Virus record (IMG/VR): IMGVR_UViG_3300021373_002563 | Span: 1 to 21,987 of that record | Reading direction: 5' to 3' (one strand) | Source of the DNA: a virus | Length of the DNA: 21,987 nt | Shown here: positions 12,074 to 20,125 of the stretch, piece after piece | Numbering within the stretch: the first letter of the stretch is position 1 | How the letters are laid out: each line of letters opens with the position of its first letter | Program-made: the position numbers and the translations under genes | The notes under the pieces: model-generated | The model's database searches: none | Told to the model about the DNA's origin: nothing | Seen by the model: only the letters and a program-made list of their open reading frames with translations

Positions 12074-12725
12074 CAATCGTTTTCTTCAATTCGGGAGCCC
12101 ACTCATCGCGGTGCTCAATAAAGACTTGCGGCTCATCATCATCAACCGCGATTATTGTGACTAATTGGGAGACAGGCAGCCCGGTTCTTTCTTCGAACAT
12201 GATCGCATACGCGGCTTCTTGCTGGAAGTATTGCTTGATTCCGCTTCGATACTTTTTTCGCTTTGCTGTTTTGAAATCAATGATTGATATCTTTCCGTCA
12301 AATTCAGCAACACAATCGACACGCCCAGCAAGACATAAATGGTCGCTGTAAAGAGCACATTCCTGCGCGTAAACCTTGCCGATTCTTTCATCTAGTATGC
12401 CTCTAACGCTCCGGAAGTTATCAATGATATTAGGCATATAGCCAGATACGTAATCATCCACGTTATCCAGATACTTCTCGATAATCTCATGAACTGCCGT
12501 ACCTCGCTGACTAGCACGATAAGAAACTCTATTAGCCTCTTCTTCACCTACTCTCGCCTTCCAAGCCGCAATAAATTTTTCTGATAGTATACTGAGAACC
12601 GTTGTCACAGACGGATATGCATTCCCATCGGGAGTTATATAGCGTCTTTGACCATTTTTTTCGACAGTTTCGAGATCTTTTATTTCGAGATCAGCGTGTT
12701 CGAACTTTTTTCTGTTTGCGTTCAA
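12036..12725 (-). CDS. PD-(D/E)XK (RecB-like) phage exonuclease
   Basis: Resembles the Cas4/RecB-like exonuclease found in marine T4-like phages, likely acting in DNA recombination or degradation. Visible motifs are YPSVTTVLS near residue 37, GTAVHEIIEKYL with His79, then AGRVDCVAEFDGKISIIDFK, which holds Asp137, Asp150 and Lys152 of the nuclease core. QQEAAYAIMFEE supplies the Gln-Tyr motif. At 229 residues it is normal. The start is unusual: the only in-frame candidate is TTG at 12725, with AAGG 9 nt upstream, inside the preceding gene; the nearest ATG is far too late. I found no cysteine cluster for an iron-sulphur centre. Confidence 0.85.
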   Translation of the reverse strand: MNANRKKFEHADLEIKDLETVEKNGQRRYITPDGNAYPSVTTVLSILSEKFIAAWKARVGEEEANRVSYRASQRGTAVHEIIEKYLDNVDDYVSGYMPNIIDNFRSVRGILDERIGKVYAQECALYSDHLCLAGRVDCVAEFDGKISIIDFKTAKRKKYRSGIKQYFQQEAAYAIMFEERTGLPVSQLVTIIAVDDDEPQVFIEHRDEWAPELKKTIDVFNKRENASTA

Positions 12726-13467
12726 TTGCTTCTAACCTTCTTCGCGTTGCTCTATTCATGGGCGCTTGTACACCCGGATTCACTTGCTGTTGATCCATAC
12801 CACGACCATCAGAAATGTCAGATTCATCATCACGTTGTTGTGCAGATGATAACTTATCATTATACAGTTCTACACGCACATTGTCAAGTTTTGGCACCTT
12901 GAGATTGTCATGATTGTGATGCAAAACGAATTCGGTTTTTGGGAATTCACGGAAGATGTCACGCCAGATTGGGCGCCAGATATTCAAGAGACGGTAGTTG
13001 TTGATCTGCCCTCGGTCACTTGACAATGCAAGGTCAGTCGAACTACGCATATTGAAATCAAAGATAGTGTCAAAGCCATATAGGTGAACTTCGTCAGCCT
13101 TTTGCTTGTTAGCGGCATAGTGTACCGCCATATGCCCACAGTTAAAGTTGGTAGGATTGACGGCATATTCAGGCACGTGTGTATAGAACTCTTTCACACG
13201 AGGCGCATACTTGAGATAAAAACTGCTTTGCTCATACATCCAAATTCTTGGTCGAGTGCCTAGAATCCATTCGTATTTGTCTAGTTTGACTGAGCCTTCA
13301 TTGAGCGCCATCATCATCTTGAAGTCAACCATACAAGTGGCGTATGGTTTTACAGGAGGATCAAACGGAGGCATATTACACAAAAGCAATTTGCCGGGTC
13401 TCGGTTTCTCTGTGTAGTAAACGGCTCGATCACCGTTACCCAATACGTGCCAAACTTTACTGCTCAT
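12691..13467 (-). CDS. Conserved-looking phage protein, possibly transferase-like, with basic tail
   Basis: A 258-residue protein. The N-terminus (MSSKVWHVLGNGDRAVYY, then GKLLLCNMPPF) and the middle (FNCGHMAVHYAANKQKADEV followed by HLYGFDTIFDFN) have the look of a Rossmann-type sugar transferase, perhaps distantly like sialyltransferases or DUF115 proteins. HHNHDNLKVP adds histidines. It lies at the end of the glycosyltransferase run. The last 25 residues (NRATRRRLEAIERKQKKVR) are strongly basic and resemble a short phage motif, preceded by a Gln/Asp-rich linker, so the tail may be a fused module. Identity is uncertain. Confidence 0.55.
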   Translation of the reverse strand: MSSKVWHVLGNGDRAVYYTEKPRPGKLLLCNMPPFDPPVKPYATCMVDFKMMMALNEGSVKLDKYEWILGTRPRIWMYEQSSFYLKYAPRVKEFYTHVPEYAVNPTNFNCGHMAVHYAANKQKADEVHLYGFDTIFDFNMRSSTDLALSSDRGQINNYRLLNIWRPIWRDIFREFPKTEFVLHHNHDNLKVPKLDNVRVELYNDKLSSAQQRDDESDISDGRGMDQQQVNPGVQAPMNRATRRRLEAIERKQKKVRTR

Positions 13468-14134
13468 TGTACATCATCTTCTGTATCTGTAATTTACCCT
13501 TGTGCCCAGTCCAATGCATCGCAACTTTGTCGTTGCTGTCCAAACCGTCGAGTATATCTAGACGTAGCCAATTGTAGCGAGGCGGCAGTGTAGTGATGTT
13601 TATCTCACGTTCGAGAGGTGTCACACGAACCATCTCGTGAAGAACTTCTTGGTCACCGACTTTCGGGTTGTTTGAACACTCTTTCTCCCATGCTGGCAAT
13701 ATACGAGGCGTACCACGCATCGCAACAACACCTGAGTTGTGCCACTTTTCACCACGTCTCTTTGTCCAACCACGATCTTCACACATAGCGAGTTTACCAT
13801 TCTCTACGTATTTAAAGAGCGTTGACATATCGCCTGTGATATGAATGTCGGTATCGAGCCAGCAGACTTCTTCGTACATTAGACACGTCTGAAACATCGC
13901 CTTTGGTTTATAGAACCAGCCCTGCCCTCGCTGAATCGGCATTTCGATAACGTCTGCGAAACCCAACATACCCAGTTTCGCTTTCATGTCAGCCGACACA
14001 CCAAAGTTGGCAAAGACAAGATCGGTCTTATTGTGTTTGCGATAGTGTTTAACAAACCACTCTAGCATCCACTCAGTGTTTTGATCACAGCCAGTCAGAA
14101 AGGCTCTAGATTTTAACGATTTCATAGTTTTCAT
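13457..14134 (-). CDS. GT-A fold glycosyltransferase-like protein
   Basis: A 225-residue protein with a GT-A nucleotide-sugar binding DxD motif in CWLDTDIHITGDM (Asp94, Asp96), preceded by GQGWFYKPKAMFQTCLMYEE, the typical lead-in of family 8-like enzymes. Later MHWTGHKGKL resembles the C-terminal metal-ligand histidine region. It would transfer a sugar from a nucleotide donor. Overlap with the previous gene is 29 nt from the ATG at 14134, or 20 nt if the next ATG at 14125 is used; neither has a clear ribosome-binding site, so translation may depend on coupling. Acceptor unknown. Confidence 0.82.
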   Translation of the reverse strand: MKTMKSLKSRAFLTGCDQNTEWMLEWFVKHYRKHNKTDLVFANFGVSADMKAKLGMLGFADVIEMPIQRGQGWFYKPKAMFQTCLMYEEVCWLDTDIHITGDMSTLFKYVENGKLAMCEDRGWTKRRGEKWHNSGVVAMRGTPRILPAWEKECSNNPKVGDQEVLHEMVRVTPLEREINITTLPPRYNWLRLDILDGLDSNDKVAMHWTGHKGKLQIQKMMYNEQ

Positions 14135-14762
14135 TGTAGTTGTGCTTGGCTTGACAGCCTGTTACATTTTGAATCGTAGTGAACGTATCTTTGACTACGA
14201 CTGGCCAAGGGTAGTATTCTTGCAACCAAGGGAAGAAATCCACATTCAAAAAGACATCGGTGGCGCCGGCATAGTTTGTAGCCCGATCACATAGAATCTG
14301 TGCGGCTTTAGGCTTCAGTCGATACGCATGAGCGCCAGGTAAATATCGTTTGCTCGTAAGAGGTATCACACCCATTTGTAAAGGCTGTACAAACTTACCG
14401 TAACTTGGTGCGCCCAGACTCACCATGCCATCATACATCATGAACCTAGGTATATCATTTACAACGACTGCATCATGCTCGAAGATAAGAAACTCTTCTT
14501 TGCCTTTCGCACATTGAGCCCACAACCGATAGTGTGATAGAAATGTACTCAGAACATTATCAGGTCGGCTGCCGACATCATGCTTGAAACCTTCGGTGTT
14601 GAGTTGTAACTTCTTTGCGATCTCCCAAGGTCCTTTCTTAGGCGTGATCGCATCGAAGATTTCAACATCTAGATTTGCACGGTCTTTGGCTGAGTTGATA
14701 CATCGTTCTGCTATCTCTACCGATTTATCAAGTGATGTGATTGTGATTACAAATGCTTTCAT
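14106..14762 (-). CDS. GT25-like (LPS-type) glycosyltransferase
   Basis: A 218-residue protein resembling family 25 glycosyltransferases, which add sugars to bacterial lipooligosaccharides or glycoproteins. Typical features are the start MKAFVITITSLDKSVEIAERC, FDAITPKKG, an SHYRLWAQC helix, and the metal/donor motif EHDAVVV at residues 95-100. GAHAYRLKPKAAQIL is the usual later segment. The ATG at 14762 overlaps the preceding TGA as ATGA without a ribosome-binding site. A related gene lies at 15360-16058, suggesting duplication. Sugar and acceptor unknown. Confidence 0.82.
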   Translation of the reverse strand: MKAFVITITSLDKSVEIAERCINSAKDRANLDVEIFDAITPKKGPWEIAKKLQLNTEGFKHDVGSRPDNVLSTFLSHYRLWAQCAKGKEEFLIFEHDAVVVNDIPRFMMYDGMVSLGAPSYGKFVQPLQMGVIPLTSKRYLPGAHAYRLKPKAAQILCDRATNYAGATDVFLNVDFFPWLQEYYPWPVVVKDTFTTIQNVTGCQAKHNYNENYEIVKI

Positions 14763-15367
14763 ACATTAAGTGTATTATATGATACATTAAGTGTATTTTC
14801 TAATACAGTATATCCTACGTTTGCTGTCTCTCTAAACTTGACTCGCCATGGTGAGATACCCTCATTGATCCAAGCGTTCGCTACTTGCCATAGTCTGTCA
14901 TCTGGCTTACCAAACAAGCGTGAAGTATCATGAAGAATGATGTACTTCTTTGTTACAGGTCCGTGTAGACGTAACTCTTGAATCAAATGCGCTGGTTGGT
15001 GATTACTATCTATCAGCAGACAATCGACAGGTGTTGCCGTCTGAGGGTCAATGCTTGATTGCTCACGTATCTTCAGTTTAATACCATATTCGTCACAGTA
15101 GTCACGAAAGATTTGCTCGAAAGGTCTCCATTTCTCAAAACTAATATCGACCAATTCTACAGATTTTGGATTTGTGAGACAAGCGGCTGCCGCTGACGCG
15201 CCTTGGTGAGTACCAAGTTCACGGTATGACTTACAAGTTTTCATGCACTCTCGCATTGCATCATGTTGCCAGCAATATTCTGCGCCATGGGCTTCTTGGT
15301 GTTGATCGCGAATTTCGCGATAGAACTCTACCAGATGTTTTACGTGGTCTAGTTTAGCATTAATCAT
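14759..15367 (-). CDS. Class I SAM methyltransferase-like protein (TylF/cephalosporin-hydroxylase type)
   Basis: A 202-residue protein of the Methyltransf_24-type group, which often O-methylates sugars. Motif I is YRELGTHQGASAAA near residue 48. VELVDIS follows, and the metal-binding-like strand VDCLLIDSNHQPAHLIQELR then YIILHDTS fits this group. It should use SAM supplied by host or phage MetK. The ATG at 15367 overlaps the preceding TAA by 8 nt. The C-terminus ends in the tandem NTLNV repeat. Substrate unknown; sugar methylation is inferred from the glycosyltransferases on both sides. Confidence 0.75.
   Translation of the reverse strand: MINAKLDHVKHLVEFYREIRDQHQEAHGAEYCWQHDAMRECMKTCKSYRELGTHQGASAAAACLTNPKSVELVDISFEKWRPFEQIFRDYCDEYGIKLKIREQSSIDPQTATPVDCLLIDSNHQPAHLIQELRLHGPVTKKYIILHDTSRLFGKPDDRLWQVANAWINEGISPWRVKFRETANVGYTVLENTLNVSYNTLNV
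14761..14802. repeat. Tandem 21-bp repeat at the end of the methyltransferase gene
   Basis: ATACATTAAGTGTATT occurs at 14761-14776 and again at 14782-14797, offset by exactly 21 bases (7 codons), giving NTLNV twice at the protein C-terminus. Each unit is itself a palindrome (ATACA-ttaag-TGTAT). It overlaps the next gene's start. It looks like a recent in-frame duplication, or a small regulatory element. Confidence 0.75.
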
Positions 15368-16058
15368 TTTTAATTCTCTCCAGTAATGCCTCTACATCTC
15401 CTGAGGTGCTTGTTGGCATATAAGTTAAATTCTTTTCACGTAACGCGCCTCGATGCGTATCCCATTGTGACTCAGACACGTGATTGCCTACAACAACCGG
15501 TTGCCCTTTGAATGGGCTCTCCTTGAGCCAACCCATAATGTGTCTACTCATGTTGTCATGCCCGACGAAACCAGTCTTCTCGTACTGGTCGTTATACTTC
15601 TGAGCATTTGCGGCATTCGTGACATAGCCATGCGTGTGCTGATCCATAGAGCAAAGATTAATCACTTTGTTCTCGTAGTTTCTGAACGGCAACTCGCGCT
15701 GAACGATTGCATCATGCTCTAAAACAACCGCTGTTTCATTATTCTCAATGATTTGTTTTCGAACCATATAGTGACTCATTGTCATTGACTGTTGCATCAC
15801 CAACATACGATTCATCATTTCGGGATTGATTGGCTTGCCCGCTTTACGCTCAAAATTCATCTTGAGACGTTTTGCATATTCAATCTCGATGTCCCATCCA
15901 GGATAAACTTCTTCAAGATTATAAGGCGTGATAGCCTTGAACTCTACTGGTCTCAAACCAGACATCTTACAAGACCGAATGCATCTCTCGGTCAATGCTT
16001 TGACCTTCTCGTTTTCGGGAAAGGCAAAGCGTGTAGTAATGATGTATGCTTTAAACAT
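15360..16058 (-). CDS. GT25-like glycosyltransferase, second copy
   Basis: A 232-residue protein of the same general type as the gene at 14106. It begins MFKAYIITTRFAFPENEKVK, has LTERCIRSCKMSGL, then FKAITPYNLEE, an SHYMVRKQI helix, and VVLEHDAIVQ with the EHD motif at residues 114-116. These correspond in order to the other copy. The C-terminal half differs, so the two may use different sugars or acceptors. The ATG at 16058 overlaps the preceding TAA by 8 nt. Confidence 0.78.
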   Translation of the reverse strand: MFKAYIITTRFAFPENEKVKALTERCIRSCKMSGLRPVEFKAITPYNLEEVYPGWDIEIEYAKRLKMNFERKAGKPINPEMMNRMLVMQQSMTMSHYMVRKQIIENNETAVVLEHDAIVQRELPFRNYENKVINLCSMDQHTHGYVTNAANAQKYNDQYEKTGFVGHDNMSRHIMGWLKESPFKGQPVVVGNHVSESQWDTHRGALREKNLTYMPTSTSGDVEALLERIKND

Positions 16059-16869
16059 CTATCCATTTCTCGACGGGTTCATTCACGATGATATCGTGCC
16101 ATCTTTCGTTTTTGTCATCGGCGCCGCGCAACTGAACGTGTACTAATTTAGGTTCTTCAACTTGAGCGCGGCCATCCCATACAGGGCGATGCCCAGTAAT
16201 GTCTTTGTCGCCGTTGTAATGTACGAAACAGTTCCAACCAGCATCCATTACAGTATACTCAGATACCAGCATCATGGCAATCAGATAGTTCTGGTCGATT
16301 CTGTAAAAGGTCGGCAGCCCAGGTGTGCTATTACACCAGTCGATATACGTTTGAAAGGGTAGCCAATTTTCTTGTGCGTTCTTGCGAGCCTCACGATCAT
16401 AGAGTACAACACCAGTGTTGTAGATCTTGACTTGCCCTTCGTTGTTACGCAGTACGTCTTTGCCCCATCTTTCTTTGACCATCGTCGCCCACTTCTCATC
16501 ATTTGCAGAGTTGAGGTGTGACTTTGTGGTCATATGAATCTTTTCTTTGTGTGGCTCATCTACGATACCGATACCTTTGTAGCCTTGAGCAAAGATGTCA
16601 ATATCAAGATCTCTTACTGGAAATATATCGCAGTCAAGAAAAAGAATATTGTCATACTCATCAAACTCAGGATCAAACAAAGGGCGAAACGCGGTGTAGT
16701 AATGCGGTATCGTAAGTTTACCACCAGGCACGTTTTGAAATACAGGATTCATCTCAAACATATGCTCTGCGCCGATGCGCTCTGCCCACTCACCTATGAG
16801 TTTTCTAGACTGAGCGGCTTCGGGTGGTGGATTACCACTCCAATATTGATAGATTAAATTCTTAGCCAT
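16051..16869 (-). CDS. GT8-like glycosyltransferase (DxD type)
   Basis: A 272-residue GT-A enzyme. It starts MAKNLIYQYWSGN, nearly the same as the gene at 21007 (MAKNLIFQYY), so the two are paralogues. The DxD motif is ILFLDCDIFPVRDL (Asp79, Asp81). Later YNTGVVLYDREARKN and FYRIDQNYLIAMML fit acceptor and donor-site helices of this type. HVQLRG near the C-terminus is the usual metal-ligand region. GGAG lies 7 nt before the ATG. It overlaps the epimerase gene by 8 nt. Its donor might be the epimerase product, but this is not shown. Confidence 0.82.
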   Translation of the reverse strand: MAKNLIYQYWSGNPPPEAAQSRKLIGEWAERIGAEHMFEMNPVFQNVPGGKLTIPHYYTAFRPLFDPEFDEYDNILFLDCDIFPVRDLDIDIFAQGYKGIGIVDEPHKEKIHMTTKSHLNSANDEKWATMVKERWGKDVLRNNEGQVKIYNTGVVLYDREARKNAQENWLPFQTYIDWCNSTPGLPTFYRIDQNYLIAMMLVSEYTVMDAGWNCFVHYNGDKDITGHRPVWDGRAQVEEPKLVHVQLRGADDKNERWHDIIVNEPVEKWIDV

Positions 16870-17797
16870 GATAATGCTCCATATACCATTTTACAAAATT
16901 GTCTACGCCTTCTTCTATTGAAGTTTTGGGTGCATAACCCAACTTCTGTAACTTTGTGGTGTCGGAAGCCGTTTCTTTTGCGTCAGCAGGATGTTTTGGT
17001 CCGTACTCAATGATCGCATCAACACCCAATGAGTTCTGAATAGCATCAACGAATCGTTGCAGTTCGATTACCTCGCCTCGACCAATCGAGTACATATCAC
17101 GAGGCGTCATGTTGTTTACCACACACTCGATGCCTTGCACGATATCATCAACATAAGTGAAGTCTCGCTTCATATCACCGTAGTTAAACAGTGTGATAGG
17201 GTTGCCTGCAAGTATGTTCTTTGTGAAATCGAACAGCGCCATGTCAGGTCTGCCCCATGGTCCGTACACCGTAAAGAACCTCAGACCAACAGCGTTCGGT
17301 ATCGTTGATATGTTAAACTGAGATTCGTTAATATACTTGCTGTAGCCATAAGGGTTAATCTGAGGGTAAAGATACTCAGGCTCACCCCAAGGCAAAGGGT
17401 TACCATGCATCACACAGGATGTAGAGGCATAGATTACATTCTGTACATCGTGAGTTTCAAGTGCACGAATAAGATTCAGTGTGCCTAGACAGTTCGTCTT
17501 GATGTATTCGTCTGCGTGATCCATCGAGTAACGCACACCTGCCATTGCACCAAGGTGTATCACGAGATCTGGTTGAGCAAGCCCAACAAGACGCATCATT
17601 GCTTCGGGATCTTCTAGATCGGCAGCCGTAAATTTGATGCCCCACTCTTCTAGACGTTTGACCCGTTTGATCTTTAATCTGTTATCATAGTAGTTGTTTA
17701 AATTATCAAAGCCAACCACTTGATGCCCAAGTTCTTGCATACGCAACGCAGTATGCATACCGATAAAACCGGCGATGCCGGTTATCATAATCTTCAT
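16862..17797 (-). CDS. NAD-dependent sugar-nucleotide epimerase (UDP-glucuronate 4-epimerase-like)
   Basis: A 311-residue short-chain dehydrogenase of the extended type. The NAD-binding start is MKIMITGIAGFIGMHTALRM, with Gly-x-x-Gly-x-x-Gly at 7-13. A Ser/Thr site sits in VIYASTSCVMHGN near 125, and the catalytic YGYSK at 150-154. HLGAMAGVRYSMDHADEYI and GDMKRDFTYVDDIV are typical of UDP-glucuronate 4-epimerases, which make UDP-galacturonate. It could follow the dehydrogenase at 3684-4463 in a UDP-uronic acid route, although 4-epimerases of other sugars look similar. The ATG overlaps the preceding TGA as ATGA. Confidence 0.88.
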   Translation of the reverse strand: MKIMITGIAGFIGMHTALRMQELGHQVVGFDNLNNYYDNRLKIKRVKRLEEWGIKFTAADLEDPEAMMRLVGLAQPDLVIHLGAMAGVRYSMDHADEYIKTNCLGTLNLIRALETHDVQNVIYASTSCVMHGNPLPWGEPEYLYPQINPYGYSKYINESQFNISTIPNAVGLRFFTVYGPWGRPDMALFDFTKNILAGNPITLFNYGDMKRDFTYVDDIVQGIECVVNNMTPRDMYSIGRGEVIELQRFVDAIQNSLGVDAIIEYGPKHPADAKETASDTTKLQKLGYAPKTSIEEGVDNFVKWYMEHYHG

Positions 17798-18444
17798 GCT
17801 GGTTTCCTGTGTTTAACAGTTCGTCTGCCGCCGCCATAATTACCGCGAATAGTTGTAGCATGAACTGTAATGTCTGGCTGAAATGTGGGTGACTCCCACA
17901 CTTCTTCTCGATGTGAACCAAGAGTCATTAAAAACTGATCAACGTCTTCGTAGCAATAGTTTAAATTTGGATCAGTTGTTGTGTTTTGCACACGACCAAG
18001 AGACGGATGGGCTTTAGAATAACCACCATGAAACTCCATCACAAGACTACCGCCTGGCGCAAGTTGCTCATACCAGGTGGTCAAGGCTTTCTCTGGATCA
18101 AGGCAATGATCAAACACATTCGTATAGATCAGATCAAATTTACCTTTCCACTCTTCTTTTGGTTCATGCATATCCCACTGAACTGTCATGGGATATTTTT
18201 CACAGCCTTCGGCAATCTCTGTGCCGATTACTTTTGCTCCATACTCTCTCGCAAAAAACTCTTGCTCATAACCCGCTCGTGTGCCATGACACAGTATGTT
18301 TTTGGCACTAGGTATTCGTTTTTTGATTTCGAGTACGGTTTCTCGGCCAACGCCTGAATGACTTTTCTCTTTTCTGAGATAACCTGCGTTTTGTGCCTTT
18401 ACATAATCCTCATATGAACTGTATTCTAAAACTTTATCTTTCAT
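17794..18444 (-). CDS. SAM-dependent methyltransferase-like protein
   Basis: A 216-residue class I methyltransferase-like protein. The SAM site is a degenerate NILCHGTRAGYEQEFF near residue 49, followed by AKVIGTEIAEGCEKYP as the acidic strand (Glu) and FDLIYTNVFDHCLDPEKAL as the motif IV region. LAPGGSLVMEFHGGYSKAH is the usual post-motif segment. The normal DxGxG is replaced by HGTRAG, so activity cannot be assumed. The C-terminus is basic. The ATG overlaps the preceding TGA as ATGA. Confidence 0.72.
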   Translation of the reverse strand: MKDKVLEYSSYEDYVKAQNAGYLRKEKSHSGVGRETVLEIKKRIPSAKNILCHGTRAGYEQEFFAREYGAKVIGTEIAEGCEKYPMTVQWDMHEPKEEWKGKFDLIYTNVFDHCLDPEKALTTWYEQLAPGGSLVMEFHGGYSKAHPSLGRVQNTTTDPNLNYCYEDVDQFLMTLGSHREEVWESPTFQPDITVHATTIRGNYGGGRRTVKHRKPA

Positions 18445-19016
18445 CTAATTGCTAACCCTGCGTAAACTCCTTCGCTAGTATATATCGTTGGTGTATTTAA
18501 CTCAAGTACGTGGTAACCATAGTATCGAAACCATTGTCGCCAATCATTTGCAGACCACTTGATCACGTGTGTTGGATCAGCACGTGAACATTCAAGTACG
18601 TAATCATCTTCACCCTCTCTACACACAGGCATTCGAAAGGCAATTGTCTTACTGTTCAATTGCTCGAAAGTGTTGACAAGATCATCTTCGTTCATATGCT
18701 CAAACACATCAAGAGCAAACGTAACTCCATAGGTTTGATTAAAGTCTATCTCTTTTGAGACAAGATGCCCACGTTCGCGGGCCTTGCTCAAAGCCCAATC
18801 ACTAATGTCAACACCAACAACATCGTATCGTTCTTTCTTAATTCCATCCATAAGAAACCCTACAGCACAACCAAAGTCAAGAAACGGCTCCTTGTCAAGA
18901 TTCAGATAGCGAAGAATGTGTAAGAGATCACGAGCGGTCTGAATGTACTTGGCGCCTCTCTCCATGTAGTTGTCATAATTGACAGAGTTGTAGTACTTCT
19001 CATCAAATTCAGTCAT
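18441..19016 (-). CDS. SAM-dependent methyltransferase
   Basis: A 191-residue class I methyltransferase. Motif I is FLDFGCAVGFLMDGI (residues 45-59), the acidic strand is VVGVDISDWALSKA, and motif IV is VTFALDVFEHMNEDD. The N-terminus (YYNSVNYDNYMERGAKY) and the short length match small sugar or nucleotide-sugar methyltransferases in phage glycan clusters. The ATG at 19016 overlaps the radical SAM stop as ATGA. The substrate is unknown. Confidence 0.85.
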   Translation of the reverse strand: MTEFDEKYYNSVNYDNYMERGAKYIQTARDLLHILRYLNLDKEPFLDFGCAVGFLMDGIKKERYDVVGVDISDWALSKARERGHLVSKEIDFNQTYGVTFALDVFEHMNEDDLVNTFEQLNSKTIAFRMPVCREGEDDYVLECSRADPTHVIKWSANDWRQWFRYYGYHVLELNTPTIYTSEGVYAGLAIR

Positions 19017-20125
19017 GCAAAATTCCTGTCATTTTCATCCATAGACTGCGCAACCGTGTGTAGCAGACGGTTGTTGTTATAGTAAAGACACGTACCACAA
19101 GATGTGTCCCAGTTATCGCCTTTGTTGTTTCTCACTTGATACGGATAACCGTACATGGCGTAGTTTACGTTACACTCTCGATAGATCTGTTTTACGTTAT
19201 CGATGCTACCAAGAGAGAACTCTAGATCGTATGTACGCTTTTCAAGTACGTGACTCGTGCACATATAGATCTGATAATCACCACCATCAGGATGAGGTGC
19301 GATGTAGGGTCGTGTAAGCCCAACATAGCAACCTTCTTTGAACGCCACATCATTGTCCCAAATCTCTTTGATAAAAAACTTGTTGTGTCGATCTAGTTCT
19401 TGAATCACGGGACGAAAGATCTGTTGTGCTTCGACCTGTGCACCAGGCACCAATGCATTGCCTGCGATACGACAGAACTTAATCTCGGGATTGAGTTCAA
19501 TCAATCGTGCAATCTTTTTGATTGTTTCGGGTGATGTACCAGGATATATTTTTCTTGTGCGTGACAATTCGTCAGGCTGATCGCCGGTGCTTTCATAGAT
19601 GATGTATGACAGCCCGATTCTATCGAGAGGAAAGCCACCGAAGTTATAGTCTTCAGGCTCTTTACCCTCATCGAGTTTAATCAGAGACACACGAATCCAG
19701 TTGATCATATCATAGACCTTCGGATCGAGGTGTCGCGTGAAGTCTTCGGTGTTCGTGATGATGCCTACATCATAGCCTATGCCTGCGGCGTATCGTATCA
19801 CATCATTGATATTCTTGCCGGCTTCTTTGTCACGATACAGCATCGGGTTACCGCCACCTGTGATCTCTACAGCCTTGGCACCCAGATGTTTGAACTCAAG
19901 CAACATCTTGATGAGTTTGTGATAGGGTATAAAACTCTTGAGCGGTCTCGCGGCCACAGAACAGAACGGGCAGTCTGAGTCGCAAGACTCACACAAAGCC
20001 AACTGAATGTTAATTGGTTTGAAGGTGTCTTCGTATTGTATTGCGTGAAGCACATCGGTGTGTTGCAGATACTTGTCGCCCCACGTGCTGTACTTCTGAG
20101 TTTTTTCTTCGAATGATTCAGACAT
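19013..20125 (-). CDS. Radical SAM enzyme with C-terminal cysteine cluster
   Basis: Uses an iron-sulphur cluster and SAM to start radical chemistry on an unknown substrate. The CX3CX2C motif is visible in LCESCDSDCPFCSVA (Cys48, Cys52, Cys55 from the ATG at 20125). KAVEITGGGNPMLYRD is the usual GGE-like strand. The C-terminus has CNVNYAMYGYP then SCGTCLYYNNN, extra cysteines that could bind an auxiliary cluster as in SPASM or Twitch domains. I chose the ATG at 20125 (370 residues) because it has AAGGG just upstream; 41 earlier codons overlap the previous gene. It may modify a sugar or a methyl-acceptor for the glycan cluster. Confidence 0.85.
   Translation of the reverse strand: MSESFEEKTQKYSTWGDKYLQHTDVLHAIQYEDTFKPINIQLALCESCDSDCPFCSVAARPLKSFIPYHKLIKMLLEFKHLGAKAVEITGGGNPMLYRDKEAGKNINDVIRYAAGIGYDVGIITNTEDFTRHLDPKVYDMINWIRVSLIKLDEGKEPEDYNFGGFPLDRIGLSYIIYESTGDQPDELSRTRKIYPGTSPETIKKIARLIELNPEIKFCRIAGNALVPGAQVEAQQIFRPVIQELDRHNKFFIKEIWDNDVAFKEGCYVGLTRPYIAPHPDGGDYQIYMCTSHVLEKRTYDLEFSLGSIDNVKQIYRECNVNYAMYGYPYQVRNNKGDNWDTSCGTCLYYNNNRLLHTVAQSMDENDRNFA

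Noticed and set aside
14759-14802. Sigma70 promoter formed by TATAAT in the 21-bp repeat
   Set aside because: The -35 candidate (TAGAAA) is poor, there is no extended TG, and the region is coding; the repeat alone explains the sequence.
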